NCBI GenBank assembly: GCA_019634165.1
Contig: JAHQVT010000012.1
Coordinates: forward strand, 181,528 to 245,527
Reading direction: 5' to 3'
Source: Rhodospirillales bacterium
GTDB taxonomy: Bacteria > Pseudomonadota > Alphaproteobacteria > Rhodospirillales > Thalassospiraceae
DNA length: 64,000 bases
Made by a program: the position numbers and the translations under genes. The notes below the pieces were generated by a model, which saw only the letters and a program-made list of their open reading frames with translations, did no database searches and had not been told where the DNA came from. The first letter of the stretch is position 1; each line of letters opens with the position of its first letter. Below, one piece after another: positions 54,875 through 64,000 of the stretch.

Positions 54875-55843
54875 ATGATGTTGATCGGCAATCTGGATGG
54901 AATGACGGTTTTCGCCCGCGTCGTCGAAGAACGCAGTTTTTCGGGGGCAGCCCGTAAACTTGGCATGTCGAAATCCGCTGTCAGCAAACATGTTACAAAA
55001 CTTGAAGACAATCTTGGTATTCGGCTTTTGAACCGCACAACCCGTCGTCTTAGCCTGACCGATGCGGGGTCAACATTCTATCAGCATTGCGCGCGTGTGG
55101 TCGAAGAAATCGAGACTGCTGAACATGCATTGACCGATTTGCGCGGTACTCCGCGGGGGACACTTCGTATTTCAGCCCCGCTTACCTTTGGGCAAATGTA
55201 TTTGCCGCAATTGGTTACGGAATTCATGGAAATGTATCCGGGACTGCATGTTGATATCCATCTGGCGGATCATATGGTTGATCTGGTGGCTGATGGTATC
55301 GATATGGCAATCCGTATTACACGGCTTAAGGATTCCAGCCTGATTGCCCGTAAGCTTGCCGACTATACCGGGCATGTGGTTGCTGCACCGTCCTATCTTG
55401 AAAAATATGGCGAACCAAAAACGCCACAGGAACTCGCTTTGCATAAGACGCTGGCCTACACCAATATCACAAGCCCCAATATCTGGGATTTTGAAGGACC
55501 GGAAGGCCCGGTGACTGTGCGGGTGAACCCGGTGATGTCTTGCAATAACGGGGAATTCACTTCTATCGCGGCAATCCGGGGGATCGGGATTGCGCGTGAA
55601 CCGGAATTTATCGTTGCCGAAGCCCTAAGCGAAGGGCGGTTGGTCCGCATTCTTAAGGACTATGACCCGCTGAACAATGGTGGGATTTATGCGGTCTATC
55701 CAGAGCGACGCCATTTACCCAGCAAGGTGCGTGTGTTCATCGACTTTTTGGTTGAGAAGTTTCGGGGTGGATTATGTAATTTCCACGCAGAAGCCTGTAA
55801 GGAATATAAAGAAGGCCGTGGCCGCCAGCGTCCGACGCCGTAA
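54875..55843 (+). CDS. LysR-family transcriptional regulator
   Basis: About 322 residues from the ATG at 54875 or 54878; CAGGAG lies 4-7 bases upstream, so the frame extending to 54797 is not used. N-terminal winged helix FARVVEERSFSGAARKLGMS then KSAVSKHVTKLEDNLGIRLL is canonical, followed by NRTTRRLSLTDAG. The C-terminal effector-binding domain (GTLRISAPLTFGQMYLPQLV, DGIDMAIRITRLKDSSLIAR) is of the CrgA/DsdC-like subgroup. It is divergent from the hydroquinone reductase gene. LysR proteins often control such neighbours. Confidence 0.92.
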   Translation: MMLIGNLDGMTVFARVVEERSFSGAARKLGMSKSAVSKHVTKLEDNLGIRLLNRTTRRLSLTDAGSTFYQHCARVVEEIETAEHALTDLRGTPRGTLRISAPLTFGQMYLPQLVTEFMEMYPGLHVDIHLADHMVDLVADGIDMAIRITRLKDSSLIARKLADYTGHVVAAPSYLEKYGEPKTPQELALHKTLAYTNITSPNIWDFEGPEGPVTVRVNPVMSCNNGEFTSIAAIRGIGIAREPEFIVAEALSEGRLVRILKDYDPLNNGGIYAVYPERRHLPSKVRVFIDFLVEKFRGGLCNFHAEACKEYKEGRGRQRPTP

Positions 55844-55866
55844 TTTACCGGTATCAAAACAAACAA

Positions 55867-57942
55867 TTATTTGCTTTCGATCCGCCAGCCCAGCAAACAA
55901 ATTGCCCCGATCAAAATCGCGACGAAGGGTAACGGCAGCAGGTTGGTGATGCCACCAATGATTGTTTTATAGCTGTCGGTTTGAATGAAACCGGCCCAGT
56001 TGCTGCCGTGCCAGACCCGATCATCAGGGACGTGACGAAAATCTGGTAGTCCGTCTTCTATCCGCGCGATATAGCCGCTATTTTCTGCAACCAATTTCGC
56101 AAGAAGTTCCGGCGTTGAATTGGTGTTTTGGGTTTCAGGGGTCAGCACATCCCGATCAACATGCAGTGCTGTTTGCTGGCGGTCATCTTGATCGCGGACA
56201 CTGATCCGGATAAGGCCCTGTTCTGCAATTGGCACCACGGCCTGCCATGATTGATCGGGTAATTGTTCAAACGGGGCATTGATTTGCGCCCCAGTTACCG
56301 GGTTGTTCACACTTGCTGTTTCCGGTGGGGCACCGATCTTTCGCCAATTCAGAAACAGGCTTTGGCCATCGGGGCTGCGTGTCGTGGTCACCGTGTTTTC
56401 ATCAAGGGCAGGTTCCTTCATCAACCAGTGTGATAGACGCCGCAGCAATTCTGCAATTGGTCCCCCGCCGTTATGACCACGCTGCCACAACCACATTTGG
56501 TCGGAACTTAACATCGCAACCCGGCCTTCCTCGACACGCTGCAAGGTCAAAAGCGGCAAGTCATCTGCACCGCTTAACAAGGTCATGGCATCGGGGTCGG
56601 AAACCTGGGTTTCGATTTGTCGATACCAACGTCCCCATTTTGGGGGAGATGTCACTGATCCTGCAATTGCGGCTGTGACAGGATGCAAACGCCCGGCTGA
56701 ATTGACCTTTGGCACAAAGGGTTTTTCAACAATACGTCCTGTTGCAACGGCGGGCATTAGCTCATTCAGAACGGTGCTGGAAAGTCCTTCTGGCCCGATA
56801 TATTCCGGGCCGGCGACAACAAGTGCAGCCCCACCCCACCGGACATAATCGACCACCTTTTCCAGATAGTGTGGCGGCAGTACCCCACGCATCTGATAGC
56901 GGTCAAAAATGATCAGATCGAATTGACGCAGACGCACTTCAAACAAATCCCGGATTGGAAATGGAATAAGTGCCAATTCATTGATTGGGGTGTCATCACC
57001 TTTTTCCGGCGGCCTTAGAATCGTGAAATGCACAAGATCAACACCCGGATCAGCGCGAAGTAAATTGCGCCATGCCCGCTCGCCCGGATGAGGTTCACCC
57101 GACAATAACAAGACCCGCAGTCGGTCCCGTACCCCGGTTGTTTCCAAGATCAGTCGGTTGTTTGTTCGGTCGGTTTCGTTCTCGGCGTCTTCCATGCGTA
57201 ATTCCGCCAGAACCGAACCGGCATGGGAAACAGGAATACGAATGCGCTGTTGTTCGTTGGCAGGCATGAATATTTCTTCTTCGCTGCCATCTTCAAGTAA
57301 CATGCGGACGTTGATCGGGGTTCCCGGTGCAAGGTTCTGATCAATTGCTTCGATCATGAATTCGGCGTCTTTGCCAACAATGCCGTAATCCGCACTTTGA
57401 CGAACAACAAGACGACGATCACGTTCATCCCGCGCACCGGTGATAAGAACATGTAGAGGCGCACCTAAATCAATTCGGTTCGGAATGTCATGGACTTGCC
57501 CGTCGGTAATCATCATGACCCCGCCAAGACGTTCACGCGGAATCCCGCCCAGCAAGCGGTCCAATACTGCAAACATGCGTGTATCGGATTCACCGGAAAC
57601 TTCTTCAAACCGCAATTCAACCGATTGATCATTCGAAAAGCGGTCTTTGATCTCGGCAATGGCCGCATCCGTCTGATCCGTCCGCCCGGCAATGCGTTGG
57701 CTGGCAGAACGGTCAACCAAAACCAGTACGATATCGCTAAGCTTTTCGCTTTCCTGATCGGTGAATTGCGGGGCCAACAGCGCAAGCAGGACAAGCACCA
57801 TCACCCCCGCACGCCAAATGGTTCCGCGCAGACGGAAAATGCTAAACAGGACGATGGCCATCAGACATACAATCGCCATACCTTCGAGAATGGTGACGTC
57901 AAGAAGGGGGGATATCTGAAGGTTCTGCCAGCCTTGTTTCAT
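55867..57942 (-). CDS. membrane protein with vWA-like and glutamine-amidotransferase-like regions
   Basis: 691 residues. Two N-terminal helices (AIVCLMAIVLFSIFRLRG and GVMVLVLLALLAPQF) are followed by a vWA-like region starting LVLVDRSASQR, which keeps the DxSxS metal site. The middle includes a class-I glutamine-amidotransferase-like fold (GGAALVVAGPEYIGPEGLSS) without a recognisable catalytic Cys. One helix ends the protein (FVAILIGAICLLGWRI). It is the last gene of the MoxR operon and overlaps the preceding gene by four bases. Function unknown; it probably forms a periplasmic complex with the DUF4159 protein. Confidence 0.78.
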   Translation of the reverse strand: MKQGWQNLQISPLLDVTILEGMAIVCLMAIVLFSIFRLRGTIWRAGVMVLVLLALLAPQFTDQESEKLSDIVLVLVDRSASQRIAGRTDQTDAAIAEIKDRFSNDQSVELRFEEVSGESDTRMFAVLDRLLGGIPRERLGGVMMITDGQVHDIPNRIDLGAPLHVLITGARDERDRRLVVRQSADYGIVGKDAEFMIEAIDQNLAPGTPINVRMLLEDGSEEEIFMPANEQQRIRIPVSHAGSVLAELRMEDAENETDRTNNRLILETTGVRDRLRVLLLSGEPHPGERAWRNLLRADPGVDLVHFTILRPPEKGDDTPINELALIPFPIRDLFEVRLRQFDLIIFDRYQMRGVLPPHYLEKVVDYVRWGGAALVVAGPEYIGPEGLSSTVLNELMPAVATGRIVEKPFVPKVNSAGRLHPVTAAIAGSVTSPPKWGRWYRQIETQVSDPDAMTLLSGADDLPLLTLQRVEEGRVAMLSSDQMWLWQRGHNGGGPIAELLRRLSHWLMKEPALDENTVTTTRSPDGQSLFLNWRKIGAPPETASVNNPVTGAQINAPFEQLPDQSWQAVVPIAEQGLIRISVRDQDDRQQTALHVDRDVLTPETQNTNSTPELLAKLVAENSGYIARIEDGLPDFRHVPDDRVWHGSNWAGFIQTDSYKTIIGGITNLLPLPFVAILIGAICLLGWRIESK

Positions 57943-60653
57943 CGGCCCAACCTTTCAAGTATGGCGGGCAGATGGACCTGATCACCCTTATAGCTTCCGG
58001 TTAAGGCATACATCACAAGATTGATGCCAAATCGTACAGCCATTTCACGTTGTCGGGGGGATATGTCTTCTGACAGCAATTCTTCCCGCCCTTCGGGGAG
58101 TATCCACGCTGATGCCCAGTCATTGCCGCCAAACAGGACCGATGCCACACCGTCAAGACGTTGATCGGGGCGGGCATCTAGCCATAATGGCGCGGAAAAG
58201 CGTCCATAAGCATGATCAAGCAAATAGAAGCTGCGAAACAGGATATGATCACCCGGTGCGCGGTCCAGAAGTGGGACTTCAAGACCAGCAAGCAGGCGGC
58301 GCAGCCGAGCGGGTTGGACTTCGCGATCCCGGCTGTCGATCAAAATCATGCCGCCATTATTCAGATAGCGATTAAGCCGTTCACGGGCACGCTGGGAAAA
58401 TGGTTCCTGTCCATCGACCAGCGGCCAGTAAATCAGCGGATAAAAGCTAAGCTCGTCGGTTTCAGGATCAATGCCATCAACCGTGTTTAAATCTGCGGCA
58501 CTGCGACGTCGCAAGAATTCAGTCAGGCCTGCCATGCCCGCCTGACTAAGTCGGTCAACGGGGGCAACGCCTGTTTTCAAATAGGCCAGACGCGGTTGTA
58601 GGGCAGCCTCTTGTACTGATGCAGCATGCGCAACCATGTTGGGCCCAAATAATATCATTGCGCCGGCACCTGTTATGACCGTGGCAAACAGGATGGTGCT
58701 AAAGGCATTGCTGCGCCGGGTGCGCCTTAGGGTGACGTGATGAATAACCAGAAGAATCAGCGCATCACATATCAACAAGACAAGTGCGCCGAGAAGGCAC
58801 AAAGCTGCCAAATCTATCTGGCTTTGATCGGTAATTTTGCGTGTGTTGACGCCAGATGGCCAAACGATATTGTCAGCAATGTTTTCTAATGTCGGACCAA
58901 GGTTAAGCGAAACGGCCTGACCATTTTCGCCATATATTCCCGGCGGATGGCGCGGATTAGGGACCGGAAGTGGGGCACGGACGGGCAAAATCAATGCATC
59001 GGGTTGATGGGTTTGGCCAAACCCGTCCAAAACCGTTTGTGGCGGCAGGCTGGTGCTAAGTTCGGCATCGCTACGGTTACTTGGGCTGGCAAGGGGCAGG
59101 ATTTTTTGCCACAACTCGACAAACAGCCCAGATATAGGAAGGTTCGACCAATCAGCCCACGGCGTTACATGGAACAGAACGACACGCCCGGAATTGCGTG
59201 GCGCACTTGTGATCAATGGTGTCCCATCGGTCAGGCGGGCCCACGTTTTACTAAGAATGTCAGGGTCTGGTTCCGCCAATAACTGGCGGGTTACAGTAAT
59301 ATCGCGTGGGATTTCAAGGTCAAAGAACGGGCTGTTATCGGGAAAATCCAACAAGCGTTTTGGTTCTTCCCAAGACATCGAACCGCCAAAATCACGGTTG
59401 CCCAACCGCAAGGTTACTGGCAGGAAGTCGTTGCCAATTTCGGTCGAACTATCCCCGGCAAACCGGACTAGCATCCCGCCTTCATTCACCCAACGTTCAA
59501 GCGCATCATACTGGCTGCCAAGGCCGGAAATCGGGCCCGCCGAAACCAGAATGTCGACTTTCTTTTCCAGAAGCTTTCCAAGCGGCTCATAGGTGACTTC
59601 GGCATAGGGAGATAGCGCACGATCAAGAAAGAAGTACTGGTCTGACAAGACACCCGGACTGTCACCGGAACTGACAATCACCCCAACGCTTCGTTGTTGC
59701 CAACGTGCGCCGGTCTGAAACACCGTAGCCGCACTTTCAAGACCTTCGATCCCGATGGCCTGAATGGCGTTGGCGATGTCGCTTGGCAAAAAGATCGCGA
59801 CTTCCGTCTGATCCGTATTGGCAGCAAGTTCGGTACTGTGGCGTAAAAGAACGCTGCCGCGTTCGTCGCGTGCCAAAAGATTGATTTCGCGCGGGGCATC
59901 ATTGCGGTCATGGGCGATGGTGGCAAGCAGCCCGGTCCGGGACCGCATCAATGACCGGATGGCAATCCGGTCCGTTCGGGTTGGCGAGATGACAGTGATC
60001 GGTGCAATGTCTTGAAGATCTGCTGCAATCGTTGCTTTGCCCGGGCTGTCTAAATCGTCGGTCAGCAGCAAAATGCTGCCAATCGTATGGTTCATTTGCG
60101 GGTTTTCGGAAATCAAATCTGACAGGGCGTTATAGTCAGAATTCCAAGGATGCGGTTGTAAACGATCAATCAGGTTGTCGGCATCATGGGGCGAAACTGG
60201 ACCAACAATATCGGGCAATTTCCACGTCGTTGCGCCCGCCGCTTCGGGTGCGGTTTGCGCAAAATAGACCGTTTGAAGATCAAGTCGGGCCTGATTGGTG
60301 ATTTGTTGAAGGGCGGTTTTGAATTGATCCCAATTGGCCGCACTTTGCCAACCATTGTCGGCAATAATCAAAATGGCCCCATTATTTTGGATAAAGTCAT
60401 TGCGGTTCATGACGGGCCGTGCCGCCGCGACAATTAACAAGGTCAGGATGATACAGCGCAGAATGGTTTGCCAAATTGGCGCACGTTGAATGTCGCGGCG
60501 CTGACTTTTAAGGCCGCGCAAAAGGCGGGCAGCCGGGAAAATCACATTTTTGGGCGCACGTGGGGCGGACCGGATCAGTAACCAGACCACTGGCAAGATC
60601 ATCAAACCTGCGAGCATCGCCGGATATAGAAATGTGATGGCCGATAGGCTCAT
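57939..60653 (-). CDS. DUF4159 protein with N-terminal BatA-like domain
   Basis: 904 residues. The N-terminal BatA-type membrane segment (FLYPAMLAGLMILPVVWLLI and IILTLLIVAAARPVMN) comes first. A large vWA/amidotransferase-like periplasmic part follows, then two more helices near 625-680, and finally the DUF4159 domain at about 690-900 (RLAYLKTGVAPVDRLSQAG, YWPLVDGQEPFSQRARERLN, GGMILIDSRD). Both ends overlap neighbouring genes by four bases. Proteins of this type travel with MoxR and DUF58 and are thought to act in a chaperone-like envelope complex; no specific role is proven. Confidence 0.85.
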   Translation of the reverse strand: MSLSAITFLYPAMLAGLMILPVVWLLIRSAPRAPKNVIFPAARLLRGLKSQRRDIQRAPIWQTILRCIILTLLIVAAARPVMNRNDFIQNNGAILIIADNGWQSAANWDQFKTALQQITNQARLDLQTVYFAQTAPEAAGATTWKLPDIVGPVSPHDADNLIDRLQPHPWNSDYNALSDLISENPQMNHTIGSILLLTDDLDSPGKATIAADLQDIAPITVISPTRTDRIAIRSLMRSRTGLLATIAHDRNDAPREINLLARDERGSVLLRHSTELAANTDQTEVAIFLPSDIANAIQAIGIEGLESAATVFQTGARWQQRSVGVIVSSGDSPGVLSDQYFFLDRALSPYAEVTYEPLGKLLEKKVDILVSAGPISGLGSQYDALERWVNEGGMLVRFAGDSSTEIGNDFLPVTLRLGNRDFGGSMSWEEPKRLLDFPDNSPFFDLEIPRDITVTRQLLAEPDPDILSKTWARLTDGTPLITSAPRNSGRVVLFHVTPWADWSNLPISGLFVELWQKILPLASPSNRSDAELSTSLPPQTVLDGFGQTHQPDALILPVRAPLPVPNPRHPPGIYGENGQAVSLNLGPTLENIADNIVWPSGVNTRKITDQSQIDLAALCLLGALVLLICDALILLVIHHVTLRRTRRSNAFSTILFATVITGAGAMILFGPNMVAHAASVQEAALQPRLAYLKTGVAPVDRLSQAGMAGLTEFLRRRSAADLNTVDGIDPETDELSFYPLIYWPLVDGQEPFSQRARERLNRYLNNGGMILIDSRDREVQPARLRRLLAGLEVPLLDRAPGDHILFRSFYLLDHAYGRFSAPLWLDARPDQRLDGVASVLFGGNDWASAWILPEGREELLSEDISPRQREMAVRFGINLVMYALTGSYKGDQVHLPAILERLGR

Positions 60654-61603
60654 GACATCTCCCGCTGGTTCGGTCGGTCCAAAATGGGGCGTCCGCGCCC
60701 ATTTGATCCACTTTGATTCTGGCGTTCGCTGAGATGTTGATACAGGGCCAATAAGGTTGGACTGGCACTCTCGGAGGTAACATGCAGATCATATAGCCAG
60801 TCATTTTGACGTGCGGCATCCCGTACTGAAGCCCGCCATTTTTTTGCGCGTTTTTTGAACCCGTCTGCGATGTCTTCGAATTTCTCGCTTTTGAAGATCA
60901 TGTGATCTTGCGTATCAAACAGGTTTATACGGCCGCGAAACGGGGGCGAAATTTCGGCCGGGTCAAGGATCTGGACCAACGCGCCATCGTTTTGATACTG
61001 GCCAAGCTGGCGAATGGCATTGCCGGTTTTCTCGCCGTTATCAGAAAATTCAAGAAAATCGCCCAGCAGCAAAACCGAATGTTTGCGGCCGGGATGGATT
61101 GCTGGTCCTTGTTGGGCAATGTCCTGCGGGCTTGCCAACATCGCATGGGCGATTTTTTCAAGATGTTCAGCCGATGTGATCCGCGTTCGTTCGCCATCGA
61201 ACGTTCCGACGGTTTCACCATTTCGGATCAAAAGATCGGCAAGGGCTATGGCAATGATAAGTGTGCGTTCGGCCTTTGATGGAATATTTTCGGCCGAAGA
61301 CCAATACATTGATGGCGATAAAATCGGCCATATCCAGTAATTGTGGCTGGCCTGCCATTCGGTCTGACGAATAAAAATATGGTCGGAACGACCAGAACGT
61401 CGCCAGTCGATCTGATTTGTCGGGTCGCCTGGGACATAGGGGCGGAACTGCCAGAAGTCGCTGCCTGGGCCGACCTTGCGGTTGCCATGAAGGCCGCTCC
61501 GCAAACTGATTGCCGTTCTGCGGGATTCATCAATTAACTGGGGCAGCCGTGCCGCAAGGGCGCGGGCCGCAGCAACATGATCATGCACGGCGGTCACAGC
61601 CAA
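60650..61603 (-). CDS. DUF58-domain protein
   Basis: 317 residues. The DUF58 signature is FRPYVPGDPTNQIDWRRSGR, with IFIRQTEWQ after it, followed by a vWA-like fold (LIIAIALADLLIRNGETVG, SVLLLGDFLEFSD). It starts 3 bases after the MoxR gene and overlaps the DUF4159 gene by four bases. MoxR ATPase and DUF58 partners usually act together in maturation of other proteins. Confidence 0.9.
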   Translation of the reverse strand: MAVTAVHDHVAAARALAARLPQLIDESRRTAISLRSGLHGNRKVGPGSDFWQFRPYVPGDPTNQIDWRRSGRSDHIFIRQTEWQASHNYWIWPILSPSMYWSSAENIPSKAERTLIIAIALADLLIRNGETVGTFDGERTRITSAEHLEKIAHAMLASPQDIAQQGPAIHPGRKHSVLLLGDFLEFSDNGEKTGNAIRQLGQYQNDGALVQILDPAEISPPFRGRINLFDTQDHMIFKSEKFEDIADGFKKRAKKWRASVRDAARQNDWLYDLHVTSESASPTLLALYQHLSERQNQSGSNGRGRPILDRPNQREMS

Positions 61604-61606
61604 TTC

Positions 61607-62644
61607 TTAGCCCTCCTGAAGGTGGGCAAGCGCATCTGTAATAAGGCCTTTGGCGGTATATCCTTCTGCGCGCGCGCCATAGGTCAGGCCAAAGCGGTGA
61701 CGCAAGACCGGAACAGCGAGTTCTTCGATATCTTCAATCGATGGTGCGAAGCGGCCATACAACATCGCCCGTGCTCGACAGGCCAGTGACAATGCCTGTG
61801 CCGCACGGGTGCCCGGACCCCACGCAACATTGTCGCGGATGTCGGCAATAGATGTGCTTTCCGGGCGACATTCGCGGCATAGTGCGATGATGGTATCAAG
61901 CACCCGATCAGGCATTGGTAAGCGGCGCACGAAATCTTGTGCTTCGGCGAGGTCATCTGCCTGAAGAACTTGACGCGGGCGATTGGGATAGCGACTTGTC
62001 GTTTCGGTTACGATCCTGCGTTCTTCATCGGAATTCGGATATCCAAGACGTACTTCAAGCAAAAAACGGTCAAGTTGTGCTTCGGGAAGGGGGTAGGTGC
62101 CTTCTTGCTCCAACGGGTTTTGGGTGGCAACCACGTGGAACGGTTCGGGTAGTTTGTGGCTGTAACCTGCAACGGATACTTCGCGTTCCTGCATGGCTTG
62201 TAGCAAAGCAGACTGGGTACGCGGGCTTGCGCGGTTTATTTCATCAGCAAGAAGCAACTGGCAAAATACCGGCCCCTTGATAAAGCGAAAAGCACGTTTG
62301 CCGTCGGCCCCTTCTTCAAGAACCTCAGACCCAAGGATGTCAGCCGGCATCAGGTCGGGGGTGAACTGCACACGTTTGTCCAAAAGGCCAAGTACCTTGC
62401 CCAATGTATGGGCAAGCAATGACTTGCCTAGGCCAGGTGCACCGACCATCAAAACATGGCCACCCGATAAAATTCCGATAAGTGTTTGCTCTACAGCATC
62501 ATTCTGCCCAAATATAATGGACGAAACCATTTTGCGGGCTTCTGCTAGCCGTGCGACACATTCGTCTAAACGAGCAGCGTCGCGTTCCAGACTGCTATCT
62601 TGGGAAAAACCCATTTCTTCTGGGAAAGGTGGCGCGTTTGTCAT
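61607..62644 (-). CDS. MoxR-family AAA ATPase
   Basis: 345 residues. Walker A GAPGLGKSLLAHTLG, Walker B LLADEINRASPRTQSALLQAM-type (LLADEINRA) and sensor ATQNPLEQEGTYPLPEAQLD are diagnostic of MoxR AAA+ proteins. The C-terminal lid domain contains VAWGPGTRAAQALSLACRA. It is the first gene of a four-gene operon with DUF58, DUF4159 and a vWA-like membrane protein. MoxR proteins act as chaperones for metal-cofactor insertion or complex assembly. Confidence 0.94.
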   Translation of the reverse strand: MTNAPPFPEEMGFSQDSSLERDAARLDECVARLAEARKMVSSIIFGQNDAVEQTLIGILSGGHVLMVGAPGLGKSLLAHTLGKVLGLLDKRVQFTPDLMPADILGSEVLEEGADGKRAFRFIKGPVFCQLLLADEINRASPRTQSALLQAMQEREVSVAGYSHKLPEPFHVVATQNPLEQEGTYPLPEAQLDRFLLEVRLGYPNSDEERRIVTETTSRYPNRPRQVLQADDLAEAQDFVRRLPMPDRVLDTIIALCRECRPESTSIADIRDNVAWGPGTRAAQALSLACRARAMLYGRFAPSIEDIEELAVPVLRHRFGLTYGARAEGYTAKGLITDALAHLQEG

Positions 62645-62757
62645 GATGCTAGACTTTGCTTCCTTTGTGGCGGCGCGGACGCTGGTCGATTGAAGAACGC
62701 AGATGGTCTGTTATTAGTAACACGGGAAAACGTCCGGCTCTGGATCAACTGTACAGC

Positions 62758-63339
62758 ATGATTGATAATCAAAAAACCGTCGATCTCGCCGAAAAATTGT
62801 GGAGCCGCCTGCGTGGGGGAAAACCTGGCAATGGGCGGCATCCGCAAATCTGCGGCGACATACCTATGTCTATAGGTCGGGATGGAACATGGTTCTATCA
62901 AGGTGGCCCCATTGGCCGAATGGAGTTGGTGAAACTTTTTTCTTCTGTCTTGCAGCGGGATGAAGAAGGTGGGCACTGGCTTGTGACCCCTGCTGAGATG
63001 GCCCGGATCGAGGTCGAAGACGTCGCATTCATTGCCGTTGAAATGCAAAATGAAGGCAGTGGTAAGGAACAGATTATTCGGTTTCGAACCAATATCGACA
63101 CGTGGGTTGATTTGGATCAGCAACACCCATTGCGTGTAGAACATGACCCTGAAACAGATGAACCATCCCCCTATGTTGGGCTGGAACGCGGTCTGGAAGC
63201 GCGGCTAAACCGGGCGGTTTTTTACCAGCTTGTTGAATTGGCTGATGAAATAAGTGACCCAAAAAGCAATATGTTGCGGATCGGTGTATATAGTCATGGG
63301 CAATTCTTTGAAATCGGCCAGATGGAGCGCCCGGAATGA
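62758..63339 (+). CDS. DUF1285 protein
   Basis: 193 residues from the ATG at 62758. Longer starts (TTG at 62656 or 62665) would leave only 11 to 20 bases to the divergent moxR start, with no ribosome binding site. The DUF1285 core begins CGDIPMSIGRDGTWFYQGGP and continues with MELVKLFSSVLQRDEEGGHW. GVYSHGQFFEIG lies near the end. Function unknown. Its stop overlaps the next gene (ATGA), an arrangement usual in alphaproteobacteria. Confidence 0.8.
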   Translation: MIDNQKTVDLAEKLWSRLRGGKPGNGRHPQICGDIPMSIGRDGTWFYQGGPIGRMELVKLFSSVLQRDEEGGHWLVTPAEMARIEVEDVAFIAVEMQNEGSGKEQIIRFRTNIDTWVDLDQQHPLRVEHDPETDEPSPYVGLERGLEARLNRAVFYQLVELADEISDPKSNMLRIGVYSHGQFFEIGQMERPE

Positions 63340-63980
63340 AGCCAGATGACATCATTGCGGCCCTAAAAGCACCACAGGGCGGTATTTTGCAGCGTCGGGG
63401 CGATCATGCCGTGGACTATCCGGGGTCGCAATCACGCGCCCGGGCCTTTGCCGAAGGTGAACTTGTTTCGCGCCCTGCTGCTGTTTTAGTCCCGCTGGTT
63501 AAGCGCGATGAAGGACTGCATGTGATCTTAACGCGCCGGACCGATCATCTGAGTGATCATGCCGGTCAAATCAGTTTCCCCGGTGGCCGTCAAGAAGAAG
63601 AAGATTCAACGTTAGAAGAAACAGCACTGCGTGAAACCGAGGAAGAAATTGGTTTGTCACGCCGCCATGTCAATCTGATCGGTCGCATTGACGATTACTA
63701 CACCGTTACAGGGTATCAGGTGACGCCAGTTATTGGCTTGGTGACACCGCCCTTTGATCTGATGCCCGACGATCAAGAAGTTGCTGAAGTATTTGAAGTG
63801 CCGTTGAACTTCATTCTTGATCCTAAGAATCAAAAGCTTCAAACGGTGACATTTGAAGGCACACGCAGACGTTATTTCGCGATTCCGTACCGGGAGTATT
63901 ACATCTGGGGTGCGACGGCAGGGATGCTGGTGAATTTCAGCGAAGTCATTCGCGTCAACACACGGACGTTATTACCGTAA
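63336..63980 (+). CDS. CoA pyrophosphatase-type Nudix hydrolase
   Basis: 214 residues. The Nudix box is at about 88-110 (core GGRQEEEDSTLEETALRET, then EEEIGL), preceded by LTRRTDHLSDHAGQISFPGG, where the LSxHxGQISFPGG motif marks NudL/YeaB-type CoA pyrophosphatases that hydrolyse CoA to phosphopantetheine and 3',5'-ADP. YYTVTGYQVTPVIGLV also matches. Its ATG overlaps the DUF1285 stop. The gene ends 20 bases before the window edge. Confidence 0.92.
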   Translation: MKPDDIIAALKAPQGGILQRRGDHAVDYPGSQSRARAFAEGELVSRPAAVLVPLVKRDEGLHVILTRRTDHLSDHAGQISFPGGRQEEEDSTLEETALRETEEEIGLSRRHVNLIGRIDDYYTVTGYQVTPVIGLVTPPFDLMPDDQEVAEVFEVPLNFILDPKNQKLQTVTFEGTRRRYFAIPYREYYIWGATAGMLVNFSEVIRVNTRTLLP

Positions 63981-64000
63981 ACCAAGTGTTTGGGACACAG

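Overview
The window looks like chromosomal DNA of a marine-type alphaproteobacterium of the Rhodospirillales, most likely Thalassospira or a close relative. This is inferred from gene content and order, not from a search. The supporting signs are a stand-alone F0 ATP synthase operon containing a b' subunit (atpI-B-E-F'-F), a CcrM-type GANTC methyltransferase, the order mutY / dciA (DUF721) / dsbA / smc, and housekeeping blocks proA-nadD-rsfS-rlmH and gpmI-envC-ctpA. Coding density is high with many 4-base ATGA overlaps. I saw no tRNA, rRNA, transposase, prophage or CRISPR array.

Layout. 1-5 kb: a secreted protein cut by the window edge, an alpha/beta hydrolase, a Tam-like methyltransferase, a small membrane protein and rppH. 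3.3-9.2 kb: a minus-strand cell-envelope block gpmI > EnvC-like > CtpA > YibQ-like, matching E. coli gpmM-envC-yibQ with ctpA inserted. 9.3-20.1 kb: an accessory-looking segment between gpmI and rlmH, with a tandem glycine riboswitch driving sdaA, a RibD/DHFR-like reductase, a cassette of SDR, kinase, class-III PLP enzyme and DeoR repressor (possibly an amino-alcohol phosphate phospho-lyase pathway), and two tandem paralogous soluble chemoreceptor-like proteins whose C-terminal half is a periplasmic-type solute-binding domain. 20.2-23.1 kb: rlmH, rsfS, nadD, proA. 23.3-34.8 kb: an Atm1-type ABC exporter, an AEC transporter, a GAF-GGDEF cyclase, a MOSC protein, nadB, a GFA-family protein, an RlmM/FtsJ-like methyltransferase, a phytase-like esterase, a flavin reductase and an unrecognised membrane protein.

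34.9-41.2 kb: a BMP-type nucleoside ABC transporter operon ending in a cytosine-deaminase-like amidohydrolase, preceded by a RutR-like operator. 41.4-43.1 kb: ccrM with a leader carrying a CtrA-like box and GANTC sites, then a small disordered protein. 43.1-50.7 kb: mutY, dciA, dsbA, smc and a methyltransferase; the dsbA promoter has GANTC inside its -35 and two more sites nearby. 50.7-53.7 kb: a candidate small RNA with its own terminator, then the F0 operon with a strong hairpin after atpE. 53.7-64 kb: a glutathionyl-hydroquinone reductase with a divergent LysR regulator, the MoxR / DUF58 / DUF4159 / vWA-like membrane operon, DUF1285 and a CoA-pyrophosphatase-type Nudix gene.

The most interesting unexplained items are the duplicated chemoreceptor/binding-protein fusions with duplicated promoters, the candidate sRNA upstream of atpI, the multi-hairpin intergenic element at 26.34-26.52 kb, the kinase/PLP-lyase cassette with a perfect TGCAACA dyad in its divergent promoter region, and the CtrA/GANTC architecture at ccrM and dsbA-smc.
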